Assembly (NCBI RefSeq): GCF_029395495.1
Contig: NZ_CP113918.1
Span: forward strand, 2,108,001 to 2,172,000
Source of the DNA: Bifidobacterium sp. ESL0769
GTDB lineage: Bacteria; Actinomycetota; Actinomycetes; Actinomycetales; Bifidobacteriaceae
DNA length: 64,000 bases
Direction: 5' to 3'
Part shown: positions 17,343 to 25,136 of the stretch, in pieces
Position numbering within the stretch: the first letter of the stretch is position 1
How the letters are laid out: every line of letters starts with the position of its first letter
Translations under genes and position numbers: made by a program
The notes under the pieces: generated by a model
Told to the model about the DNA's origin: nothing
What the model saw: the letters and a program-made list of their open reading frames with translations, nothing else
Database searches by the model: none

Positions 17343-17364
17343 TGTTGCCATTACTTGCCATTAC
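17343..17364. promoter_or_regulatory. Tandem TTGCCATTAC operator candidate before LacI gene
   Basis: TTGCCATTAC occurs twice head to tail (17345-17354 and 17355-17364), and TGTTGCCATTA (17343-17353) is identical to the right half-site of the palindrome before the importer operon. It lies between divergent uxaC and the regulator gene. The tandem rather than inverted layout is atypical for a LacI dimer, so one copy may be incidental. Confidence 0.5.
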
Positions 17365-17410
17365 TCATCAGAGACTGGCTATACTTGCATCGCGAAGGAG
17401 CGTGGTGGAA

Positions 17411-18535
17411 ATGACGGCAGATGCTTCAACTCCAACCGGCCCAAATTCAGCGCGGATAGGGACAGGAAAGAAAAGAACGGAAACAGCGACAGGGATAGAG
17501 ACACAGACAGAGACGCCCGCGAAAATCACCATCAGAGACGTCGCCAAGGCCGCAGGCGTTGCCCCGTCTACAGTTTCGAGAGCTTTCGCACGTCCGGGTC
17601 GGGTCAACGAAGCCACGGCCCAGCGAATCTACGACATCGCCGACAAAATCGGCTATCGTGCCACCGCCATCAGGGCGCATACCAACGACGACCACCTCAA
17701 CGGCATGCTCGGCATCGTGGTCGCCGACCTCAGCAACCCGGTTTTCGCCGAATACACGCGAGCCGCCCAGCACGAGTGCCTTTCCAACGGTTTCGGGCTT
17801 TTGGTGCTTGATTCCGAGGAAAACGCCGTGATTGAGCGAACCTCCATCCACACCGCCATCCAACATATCGACGGCCTCATTCTCTCTTCTTCACGCCTCT
17901 CGGACGCGGGCATCCGCAAGCTCGCGCAGACGAAACCACTCGTGACGCTGAACCGCTCCATTCGCGGCATTCAGTCTGTCATCGGCGACGTGCAGACCGG
18001 GCTGACGCAAGCTGTCGAGCACCTTGCTTCCCTCGGACATCGCAATTTCACCTACCTGAGCGGACCGGAATCCTCGTGGCAGGACGGCGTACGCTGGCGA
18101 ACACTCTCTTCAATCTGCCAGCGCCAGCACCTGAAACTGCGACGCATCCCTTCCAACGCACCGACGTTCAGCGGCGGGTTCCGCACCGGCGAAGCGTTTC
18201 TGAACAACCCGACCAGCGCGGTCATCGCCTACAACGACATTATGGCCATCGGCTTCATCGCAGCCCTGCATTCCCGGAATATCAGCGTTCCCGGCGAGGT
18301 TTCGGCGGTCGGCATCGACGACGTGCAGGTCAGCTCGCTGGTCTCCCCCGCGCTTTCTACTGTGCGGCTGCCGCGAAAAGAGCTGGGAGCGAAGGCCGTG
18401 GACGAGGTGCTGGATCTCATCCACCACACCAAGTCGATCAACGACCGCAAGCCGATCATGTTGCAATCCTCGTACGTCGTGCGCGCCAGCACCGGCAAGG
18501 CCAATTCCTCGCTGAGTTCTGCAATTCATATCTGA
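17411..18535 (+). CDS. LacI-family transcriptional regulator of the hexuronate locus
   Basis: A 374-residue repressor. The DNA-binding helix-turn-helix lies at about residues 39-60 (ITIRDVAKAAGVAPSTVSRA), followed by the hinge region and a periplasmic-binding-protein-like effector domain (MLGIVVADLSNPVFAEY, AVIAYNDIMAIGF, VSAVGIDDVQVSSLVSPALSTV). The start at 17411 has AAGGAG ten bases upstream; an in-frame codon at 17303 would add 36 residues with no better site. A Thr/Glu-rich tail of about 35 residues before the helix-turn-helix is unusual. Being divergent from uxaC, it probably responds to a uronate-derived metabolite and controls uxaC-uxuB-manD and, through the shared word, the importer. 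Confidence 0.88.
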   Translation: MTADASTPTGPNSARIGTGKKRTETATGIETQTETPAKITIRDVAKAAGVAPSTVSRAFARPGRVNEATAQRIYDIADKIGYRATAIRAHTNDDHLNGMLGIVVADLSNPVFAEYTRAAQHECLSNGFGLLVLDSEENAVIERTSIHTAIQHIDGLILSSSRLSDAGIRKLAQTKPLVTLNRSIRGIQSVIGDVQTGLTQAVEHLASLGHRNFTYLSGPESSWQDGVRWRTLSSICQRQHLKLRRIPSNAPTFSGGFRTGEAFLNNPTSAVIAYNDIMAIGFIAALHSRNISVPGEVSAVGIDDVQVSSLVSPALSTVRLPRKELGAKAVDEVLDLIHHTKSINDRKPIMLQSSYVVRASTGKANSSLSSAIHI

Positions 18536-18960
18536 TACCGATATCGAATAATTCGTATTAGATACTCCAGAATCGTAATCCATATTTAATAATTCGTATT
18601 TGCTGATTTGCGATCAATGACCTGTAATCGATACCCGACAATCCAAATCCGATAACTGAGCTCCGATGATTTCCATTTACCTTGAAAACGAAATATTGCC
18701 AGATTTTGCCGCGAAATCTCAAAATAAAACAGCACTCATTTCGTCGCTGCTGCGAAATCATTCGTGACCACATTTCTCTTGCTCTTGCATAAGACCAACC
18801 GACCGATAGACCATACTTCATGTAGGGCATATTGAGCGTGAACCATATTCTACGCACCGCCGGCCGATAGCGATTATGTTGAAGATTGAAAATTAAGTTG
18901 ATTCCACATTCCACGCGCACCCGGCCCATAGAAGATTTCGGAAGGAAACGAAGAAACCCG
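18536..18960. other. Intergenic region upstream of DUF2264 gene
   Basis: No gene is supported. Two words recur with the same 41-base spacing: AATAATTCGTATT at 18547 and 18588, and GCGAAATC at 18711 and 18752. I see no clear promoter. Confidence 0.4.
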
Positions 18961-21141
18961 ATGGAAACGAAGCCATTCAATGAAAATGTCGACACCAACC
19001 CGATGCGCACGAAAGCGGATTGCGTTGAAGCGCTGGTCGATATCCTTGCACCGGCCATGCGCTTGGTAGAAAGCGGCGGGCGATACGGCCGATTCCGTAT
19101 GAGCGATAGCGGGGCCGTCTACAGCCAGGACCGCACTTCGATCGAGGGCTTCTGCCGCTTGCTTTGGGGACTCGGGCCGCTTTTTGCCAATCGAAGCAAT
19201 ATCCGTCGTTTCCCGCGCTGGTGGCAGCTTTCGTGCTTGGGGATCCTTCACGGCACCACGCCCGGCGACCCGGATTTCTGGGGCAATCCGCTGGACGATT
19301 ACGACCAGCTGTTCGTGGAGATGGGCGCGATCACGGCGTTTCTTTTCGAGACGCGACAGGATTTCTGGAACCATTTAAGCGATACGCAACAAAGCAATAT
19401 CCTGACCTGGCTTGACCAGATCAACCATCACACGCTGCCGAAAACGAACTGGCTTTGGTTTCGGCAGATGGCCAACACGTGGTTCGTGCACACCGGGCAC
19501 CCCGAATACGACGCCTTGGTACAAGCCGATTTCGACATCACCGCCTCCCACTATCTCGGCCACGGATGGTCATATGACGGCTATAAAAATCAGATTGACA
19601 ACTATATTCCGTTCGCCTATCAGTTCTTTACGTTGATGACCGCGGGGCTCGCGAAGCGGGACAGTGAATCCGAGCTCAATGACGCCGAGATACAACGCTG
19701 TGCATTGCTCAAGCAACGCGCGAGCGCCTTCGTGCCAAGCTATGCCAACTGGTTCGCAGCCGACGGCGCTTGCCTGCCGTTCGGACGCAGTCTTGATTAC
19801 CGATTCGCGCAAGCTGCGTTCTGGGGTGCGGCGGCCTTTGCAGGCATCGACCTTCCGGACGGCTGGACGCTCGGTGATGTGAAACATCTGTTGCTGGACA
19901 ACCTACGCTGGTGGTTCCGGCAGAATATTTTCCAGTCCGACGGACTGATTCCCATCGGTTATGCCTACCCAAATATGAATATGGCCGAAGGCTATAACGG
20001 GCCAGCTTCGGCTTACTGGGCTCTCAAAACCTTCATTTTCCTGTGTATTCCCGAAACCGATACTTTCTGGACTACGCGCGAAAGCGACGATTTCAAATTC
20101 GAGGCACTGAAACTGCAACCGGAACCGCGCATGCTGGTGGCACACAGCCGCACCGGTCTGGAAGTGCAGGCCTTCACCGCCGGCCAGCACGCGCCGGAAC
20201 ACAATCACACCGACGCGAAATACGAAAAGTACGTCTATTCGACTACTTTTGGCTTCTCGGCTCCGAAAGCCACGACCGCGCTCAAACAGCTCGCCTGTGA
20301 TAGCACCTTGGCGGTTTCAGAATCCGAATATCACTGGCGTACGGCCTTCGGCTACGCGGATTACGCGGTGCACGACGACTATGTTTACTCGCGCTGGGAG
20401 CCGTGGAGCGATGTTACGATTCGCAATTTCATCGTGCCGCTGATGCCATGGCACATCCGCGTCCACGTCATCGATTCGGCACGGGCTTTGCATCTTGCGG
20501 AAGGCGGGTTCGCGATGCCGGACTTCGGGCAGAAACTGGCCGGCCCCAATATCAACACAGTCGACGGGGTTGCCGGGGCGTCGGCTCAGCACACTGCCGA
20601 CGGTTCGTTTGTCTCAGGCTGGGATACCTGTAAAGACGATACGAAAAATCCGCTTTCCGGAACCAAGACTTTAAATATCACCGTCGAAGCGGGCACATTA
20701 CCAAACATCAATACTCAAGCCAAAAATCCTGATTGGAAGCAAGAATCAGGCAGCTCTACAGACGAAATTCCGAAAGCAACGGCCGGAGGAATGACTTCGA
20801 ACCTGACAGCGACGTTCGCAACTCCGCAACAATCCATCTTCTACCGAACCGAGGTCGGCCTCACCGGCCTGATCGGGGCAGAAGGATTCTCACTGGAACT
20901 GTCCACTCCCGAGCCAAACACCAACCTGCTCTACCCCAAGACTCGCATACCGATGCAGATGCGCACCATCGACTCTAGCCATTACGTCTTTGTCTCCGCC
21001 TACCTCGGCGACCGTGAGCTGGAAAGCGTCGGCAACGACGGTTCGATAGCCATGCCAACTGTAGCGCTTGTCGGCAATGAATTACGTATTGGTTATCGAG
21101 ACGAGAGGCACACAATAGACCTCGCCGAATTGGCAAACTAA
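18961..21141 (+). CDS. DUF2264 family protein, probable glycoside hydrolase
   Basis: About 726 residues with the DUF2264 domain in the first half (ALVDILAPAMRLVESGGRY, RRFPRWWQLSCLGILHGTTP, WLWFRQMANTWFVHTG, GWSYDGYKNQIDNYIPFAYQ) and a beta-rich second half (VQAFTAGQHAPEHNHTDAKY). No signal peptide is seen, so it should act inside the cell. From memory, this family overlaps CAZy GH154, which contains beta-glucuronidases acting on arabinogalactan; that link would fit the adjacent glucuronate operon but needs a database check. The start at 18961 is chosen among several; AAGGA stands 14 bases upstream, and a TTG at 18886 is the alternative. It follows the LacI gene on the same strand after 425 bases. 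Confidence 0.75.
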   Translation: METKPFNENVDTNPMRTKADCVEALVDILAPAMRLVESGGRYGRFRMSDSGAVYSQDRTSIEGFCRLLWGLGPLFANRSNIRRFPRWWQLSCLGILHGTTPGDPDFWGNPLDDYDQLFVEMGAITAFLFETRQDFWNHLSDTQQSNILTWLDQINHHTLPKTNWLWFRQMANTWFVHTGHPEYDALVQADFDITASHYLGHGWSYDGYKNQIDNYIPFAYQFFTLMTAGLAKRDSESELNDAEIQRCALLKQRASAFVPSYANWFAADGACLPFGRSLDYRFAQAAFWGAAAFAGIDLPDGWTLGDVKHLLLDNLRWWFRQNIFQSDGLIPIGYAYPNMNMAEGYNGPASAYWALKTFIFLCIPETDTFWTTRESDDFKFEALKLQPEPRMLVAHSRTGLEVQAFTAGQHAPEHNHTDAKYEKYVYSTTFGFSAPKATTALKQLACDSTLAVSESEYHWRTAFGYADYAVHDDYVYSRWEPWSDVTIRNFIVPLMPWHIRVHVIDSARALHLAEGGFAMPDFGQKLAGPNINTVDGVAGASAQHTADGSFVSGWDTCKDDTKNPLSGTKTLNITVEAGTLPNINTQAKNPDWKQESGSSTDEIPKATAGGMTSNLTATFATPQQSIFYRTEVGLTGLIGAEGFSLELSTPEPNTNLLYPKTRIPMQMRTIDSSHYVFVSAYLGDRELESVGNDGSIAMPTVALVGNELRIGYRDERHTIDLAELAN

Positions 21142-21176
21142 AAGAACCTAGCCACGAAGGCAATGCTATAGGGAGG

Positions 21177-22244
21177 CTACTTCAACGCTCTACCCGCCGA
21201 ACCCAACTCAACGCAGGCCTCGACCACACGCTTGGCCATCGCATCCTCAGCCGTGCGTCCCCACGAACGCGGGTCGTAGTAACGCTTCTCGCCCACCTCG
21301 CCATCGACCTTGAGCACGGAATCGTAGTGCTCGAACATGTGGCCAGCGACCGCGCGGGTAAAAGCGTACTGGGTGTCGGTGTCAATATTCATCTTGATGA
21401 CGCCATAATGCACCGCCGCCGTAATGTCGCCTTTCGACGAACCCGAGCCGCCGTGGAAAACCAACATGAACGGCTTATTGTCATGCAAATCGGCATCCGT
21501 ATAGCAACTTCCCAGCTTGCCCGCCTTTGCCGCGGCGGCGACTTCGCGCTGGATCTCGCCGAGCAGCTCCGGACGTAACTTCACGACACCAGGTTTGTAG
21601 GCGCCATGCACATTGCCGAAAGTGAACGCGGCCATATAGGTGCCGCGCTCCCCCAGCCCGAGTCTGCGTGCGACCTCGATGCCGTCGGCCGGCGTGGAAT
21701 AGAGCTTTTCGTCGATATCCGCGCGATGGCCGTCCTCTTCACCACCGACCGCGCCAATCTCGATTTCCAGGACGGTGTGCGCCTTCGCCGAAAGGTCCAA
21801 TAATTCTTCAGTGATATCAAGGTTTTCCTTGAGCGGCACCGTCGAGCCGTCCCACATATGGGATTGGAACATCGGCTCGTGCCCGTGCGCCACTTCGTCC
21901 GCTTCGCGCGCGAGCAACGGACGAACCCAGCCGTCGAGATACGGCTTAGCGCAATGGTCGGTGTGTAAGGCGATGGAAATGTTCGGATATTTTGCTGCCA
22001 CCTCGTGGGCAAACGCTGCAAACGCAAGCGAACCGGTGACGCGGTCGCCGACGCACTGCCCGGAAAAGTAGGACGCCCCACCCACCGAAACCTGGATGAT
22101 GCCATCGGATTCGGCTTCGGCAAACCCCTGCAGCGCCGCGTTGAGCGTCTGGGTACTGGTTACGTTGATCGCAGGGTAGGCGTAACCGTTGCGCCGCGCG
22201 GATTCCAGCATTTCACGATATCGTTCAGGGGTTGCAATGGTCAT
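21177..22244 (-). CDS. fba: Fructose-bisphosphate aldolase, class II
   Basis: A 355-residue zinc-dependent aldolase that cleaves or forms fructose 1,6-bisphosphate. Zinc ligands and active-site segments are visible: ALHTDHCAK (residues 91-99), EIEIGAVGGEEDG, NVHGAYKPG, VFHGGSGSSKGDI and KMNIDTDTQYAFTRA. Length matches the class II A subgroup. The first codon is ATG directly after GGAGGC, an unusually short spacing. It is convergent with the DUF2264 gene, 35 bases away, so it is probably a housekeeping gene rather than part of the uronate locus, although KDG breakdown also yields triose phosphate. Confidence 0.93.
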   Translation of the reverse strand: MTIATPERYREMLESARRNGYAYPAINVTSTQTLNAALQGFAEAESDGIIQVSVGGASYFSGQCVGDRVTGSLAFAAFAHEVAAKYPNISIALHTDHCAKPYLDGWVRPLLAREADEVAHGHEPMFQSHMWDGSTVPLKENLDITEELLDLSAKAHTVLEIEIGAVGGEEDGHRADIDEKLYSTPADGIEVARRLGLGERGTYMAAFTFGNVHGAYKPGVVKLRPELLGEIQREVAAAAKAGKLGSCYTDADLHDNKPFMLVFHGGSGSSKGDITAAVHYGVIKMNIDTDTQYAFTRAVAGHMFEHYDSVLKVDGEVGEKRYYDPRSWGRTAEDAMAKRVVEACVELGSAGRALK

Positions 22245-22333
22245 GCCTCCATTATTGCCGCGAGCCTCGCCATTGACTTGCGGATTACGCCATCACCGAC
22301 ACTTCGCCGATAACAAAATGAAAAATACTATGC

Positions 22334-22460
22334 TATAGTAATCAAGCGTTCAGCGCTGGGGTCATCAAAACGAAACCGGCGATGCACGACTTGGGGGATT
22401 AACTCAATGGTAGAGCCCGCCGCAAGGCGGGGATGCACGGTTCGATTCCTGCCTCCTCCA
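22334..22460 (+). tRNA. tRNA-like RNA with alanine identity features and a GNRA tetraloop instead of an anticodon loop
   Basis: The element proper is 22393-22460; a TATAGT -10 lies at 22334-22339. It folds as a cloverleaf: acceptor GGGGGAT with CTCCTCC (six of seven pairs, with G3-U70) and discriminator A73; D arm ACTC-AATGGTA-GAGC with T8, A14, G18-G19 and A21; T arm with loop TTCGATT (one bulged C in the stem). The anticodon arm is CCGCC-GCAA-GGCGG, so the seven-base loop is replaced by a GCAA tetraloop and no anticodon exists. CCA is not encoded. G3-U70 and A73 are the alanyl-tRNA synthetase determinants. It is either a degenerate tRNA-Ala or a non-decoding alanyl acceptor. Confidence 0.55.
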
Positions 22461-22536
22461 CTTTTAGTTTCTCGTTTTTTCTTTATGCAACATACGTTTT
22501 CAAAGCCTTGCTAAAAAATAGACAGCTTAAGCGACT

Positions 22537-22953
22537 CACTCTCGGCTTTCCACTCCCCAGAACCTCTTCAACCTCATGAACCGGTTCCGACAGGCCGGCA
22601 TGAACTTCAAAAGCCTGACCGAGAACATCGATGCGACCACCTCGGGCGGGATGCTCGTCTACAACATCTTCTCCGCCATGGCCCAGTTCGAACGCGACCT
22701 GATCCGCGAGCGCACCAACGCCGGCCTCCAGGCCGCACGCCGACGCGGCAGGAAAGGCGGCCGCAAGCCCAAGCTCACCCAGGCCCAGGCCAAGCGCGCC
22801 CGCGAGCTCTACGACTCCGGCACCGTCACCGTCAACGAGATCGCCAGCCAATACAACGTCGGACGCACCACCATCTACCGCGCACTCGACAACACCAAAG
22901 ACGAGAAAGAGAAAGTGCCCGACGCGGGTCACCCCGCGCCGGGCCGGCCCTAA
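22537..22953 (+). pseudogene. Serine recombinase (resolvase/invertase) fragment lacking its catalytic N-terminus
   Basis: The frame from about 22537 encodes the middle and end of a Hin/Tn3-type serine recombinase: SRLSTPQNLFNLMNR, NFKSLTENIDATTSGGML, FSAMAQFERDLIRERTNAGL, GRKGGRKPKLT and a C-terminal helix-turn-helix (VNEIASQYNVGRTTIYRAL). About 65 N-terminal residues with the catalytic serine are missing, and stop codons lie upstream in frame, so it cannot recombine DNA. An ATG at 22576 could still express the DNA-binding half. It lies 76 bases after the tRNA-like gene and is the relic of a mobile element. Confidence 0.8.
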
Positions 22954-23118
22954 CTAATGCCTGCGCCACCTCCAGATGACGATGAGCCCGCAACCGACAA
23001 CGATCGCGAGCAGCACGTCCACCACCGCATTGTCCGCGTTGGCCGCCAGAACGACGACCAGCGCCGCGATGGCCTGGATAGCCTCAGGCCCGTCAGAGCC
23101 CTTTCTTTTATGGGACAT
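22954..23118 (-). CDS. Small membrane protein, unknown function
   Basis: A 54-residue protein starting at 23118 with AAGGA nine bases upstream; an upstream in-frame codon at 23151 is less likely. A basic N-terminus (MSHKRKGSDG) is followed by a hydrophobic stretch of about 35 residues, broken by NADNA, that can form one long or two short membrane helices, and a basic end (WRWRRH). Its stop codon abuts the recombinase stop on the other strand. It probably belonged to the same mobile element. I do not recognise it; the good ribosome-binding site and membrane profile support it being real. Confidence 0.55.
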   Translation of the reverse strand: MSHKRKGSDGPEAIQAIAALVVVLAANADNAVVDVLLAIVVGCGLIVIWRWRRH

Positions 23119-23260
23119 AATTGAATGTCCTTTCAATGCATGCCGCGCCACGATGGACGCGGCGAGGTCATGCGGCCGGAAAACCGCATGATTGCGCCTG
23201 CGAAAGCAGAACGCAACAGGCTCATCCTACCGCGAAAGAGGAATATCATACCTTCGGTGA

Positions 23261-23415
23261 TATAATGCTTTTATTGGTTGTGGCATCGGAAACCTTCCGG
23301 ACCATTAGGCGGGCAATAAAGCTTTTACCGGAAGGGGTCACAACTGATATTGGGATCTAAGTCCTTTTCAATGTATGCTGCGGCCCCGATGTTTGGAAAC
23401 AGGCACCGGGGCCGA
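23261..23415 (+). ncRNA. Candidate structured RNA between mobile-element relic and tRNA-Gly
   Basis: A perfect TATAAT (23261-23266) is followed by nested stems GTTGTG (23277-23282) with CACAAC (23339-23344) and CCTTCCGG (23293-23300) with CCGGAAGG (23328-23335), then a second hairpin CGGCCCCG (23381-23388) with CGGGGCCG (23407-23414). No protein is supported on either strand from 23119 to 23600. No matching -35 is obvious. Confidence 0.4.
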
Positions 23416-23600
23416 GGTGCATCTGCCACATCACAGACCCACAGCACATGAGCAATAATACAGCCGAGAGTTGTGTGTTCCCTCCTATCCGGGCTACAAA
23501 CCGATAAAGAACTTTTAGATTGTTGCATCGGTGTTGCATCAGCTCATCATGTAATCAGCAAAAGGGCTCGAAATCATTGGAAAATCAGAGATGCAAAAAG

Positions 23601-23671
23601 AGCGGATGACGGGAGTCGAACCCGCCTCTGAAGCTTGGGAAGCTTCCATTCTACCGATGAACTACATCCGC
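23601..23671 (-). tRNA. tRNA-Gly (anticodon CCC)
   Basis: Reads GCGGATG ... CATCCGC on the minus strand with all seven acceptor pairs, D arm TTC-ATCGGTA-GAA, anticodon stem GAAGC/GCTTC around loop TTCCCAA (anticodon CCC), and T arm GCGGG-TTCGACT-CCCGT. Discriminator T, CCA not encoded, 71 bases. Confidence 0.95.
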
Positions 23672-23860
23672 AGTGACGCACGCGATGCCGCGCACATACA
23701 GAAAAAGAGTCTAGCACAGGGCTGCGAAACAGCGTACCGTGACAAGTTACCGAGTACTACAGACTCACAAATTCTTGCATAACGCTCAGCCTGCCACAAT
23801 TCGGCACTCCCCATGCATCTTGTCGCCGAATCCGAAACTCAGAGAATATAGGCTGTCGAA

Positions 23861-24829
23861 TCAGTACGCAACCTGCGTGGATTCGTCGGAACCCAAACGG
23901 TTCCAGCGTGTCCCTCTGCTCGGACCAGCACCGACGCCTTGCATCTCACGCGCCATCTGCATCAGGCGATTGATGCGATCCTGCGTCGGCGGGTGGGTGG
24001 AGAAAAGGCGGCTGAAACCTTCTTCGGAGAACGGGTTCGCAATCATCATCGCGGCAGCGGATTGGGTACCGGCGGTCTGCGGCATCGGATTGGCCTGCGC
24101 GCCGGAAGTAATCTTGCTCAGCGCCGAGGCAAGGGCCGCCGGGTCGCCAGTAAGTTTGCTGCCGTCCTCGTCCGCATCATATTCGCGGGTGCGGGAAATC
24201 GCCAGCTGAATGAGCGAAGCTCCGATCGGCGCAAGAATCGAACTCAAAGCCACCCCGATCAGGCCAAGAACGCCGGAATCGCGGTCATCATTGTCTCGCC
24301 CGCCGCCGAAGAACATCAACATATAGCCAAGGTAAGTAATCACCGTCGCCATCGCACTGGCCACTGCCGAGGTGAGAATGTCGTGGTTGTAGACGTGCAT
24401 CAACTCGTGGCCGAGCACGCCGCGCAACTCGCGCTCGTTCAGAATCTGCAGGATTCCCTGCGTGCAACAAACGGCGGCATGGCGTTCGTTGCGGCCGGTG
24501 GCGAACGCGTTCGGGCTCATGGTCGGCGCGATATAAATGCGCGGCATCGGCTTGCCGGCACGGGCGGAAAGTTCGCGGACGATGCGGTAAAGCTCGGGCG
24601 CTTCTGCCTCGGAGACCTGCCGCGCACCCATCGAAGCGATGGAGATGCGGTCGGAGAACCAATAGGAGATAAAAGTCGAGGCGAGGCCGATGAAAATATA
24701 GTAGATAAGCGTGTCGCGGCTGGCTCCGGTAAGCCACCAAATAAGCATGATGATGGCCCACATCACGCCGAAAAGCAGTGTGGTCTTGAGGCCATTGAGA
24801 TGGCCATGCACTTTAATCTTGGCGTCCAT
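23861..24829 (-). CDS. htpX: HtpX-type membrane zinc metalloprotease (M48)
   Basis: A 322-residue integral membrane protease that degrades misfolded membrane proteins. Two N-terminal membrane spans (about residues 17-55) precede the catalytic motif HELMH at residues 141-145; the third zinc ligand lies in SRTREYDADEDG around residue 218, after another hydrophobic pair. The C-terminal STHPPTQDRINRL block is conserved. No ribosome-binding site is visible before the ATG at 24829; a weak TAGGCT ends seven bases upstream, so the mRNA may be leaderless. Upstream lies an array of 62-bp hairpin units. Confidence 0.93.
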   Translation of the reverse strand: MDAKIKVHGHLNGLKTTLLFGVMWAIIMLIWWLTGASRDTLIYYIFIGLASTFISYWFSDRISIASMGARQVSEAEAPELYRIVRELSARAGKPMPRIYIAPTMSPNAFATGRNERHAAVCCTQGILQILNERELRGVLGHELMHVYNHDILTSAVASAMATVITYLGYMLMFFGGGRDNDDRDSGVLGLIGVALSSILAPIGASLIQLAISRTREYDADEDGSKLTGDPAALASALSKITSGAQANPMPQTAGTQSAAAMMIANPFSEEGFSRLFSTHPPTQDRINRLMQMAREMQGVGAGPSRGTRWNRLGSDESTQVAY

Positions 24830-24897
24830 GTATCAAAGCCTAACGAACGTGCCTGTACTTTTGCTGAACGCCAGCTGTGACTATGCGAGTACGAGAT

Positions 24898-25100
24898 GCT
24901 TTTCTCCTCAACGCAGACCACTTTCCGTGAGAAAAGCACCATTTTGGCCCATTTTTAGTGCTTTTCTCCTCAGTAACAACCGATTCCAGTGAGAAAAGCA
25001 CCTTTTTAAGGCTATTTTGGTGCTTTTCCCACTGACACTGGCCTACACTGCGGAGAAAAGCACGAAAAAGGTGCTTTCCGTCACAGCAACAGAAAGCACC
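24898..25100. repeat. Hairpin array, 62-bp period, stem word GCTTTTCTC/GAGAAAAGC
   Basis: Left arms (GCTTTTC) start at 24898, 24960, 25022 and, as a shorter variant GCTTTCC, at 25073. Right arms (GAGAAAAGCAC) start at 24929, 24991 and 25053, and a last AGAAAGCACC at 25091. The three full units therefore repeat every 62 bases exactly, and the last step is 51. Loops are about 20 bases and partly alike (CTCA...TTCCGTG and CTCA...TTCCAGTG); the spacers are T-rich. The array fills the gap between fpr and htpX. Confidence 0.85.
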
Positions 25101-25136
25101 GCAACGCGCCATACAGACTCTAATCGGCCAGAGTAC

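Noticed and set aside
17303..17410. Upstream start of the LacI protein
   Set aside because: The 36 extra residues are not repressor-like and have no ribosome-binding site; the ATG at 17411 has one.
22393..22460. tmRNA or ordinary tRNA-Ala
   Set aside because: There is no tmRNA consensus start (GGGGnTGATTCTGG-like) or tag frame, and the loop where an anticodon must be is four bases long.
24898..25100. CRISPR array
   Set aside because: The repeats are short inverted arms with a 62-base period and no uniform 28-37 base direct repeat; no cas genes are present.
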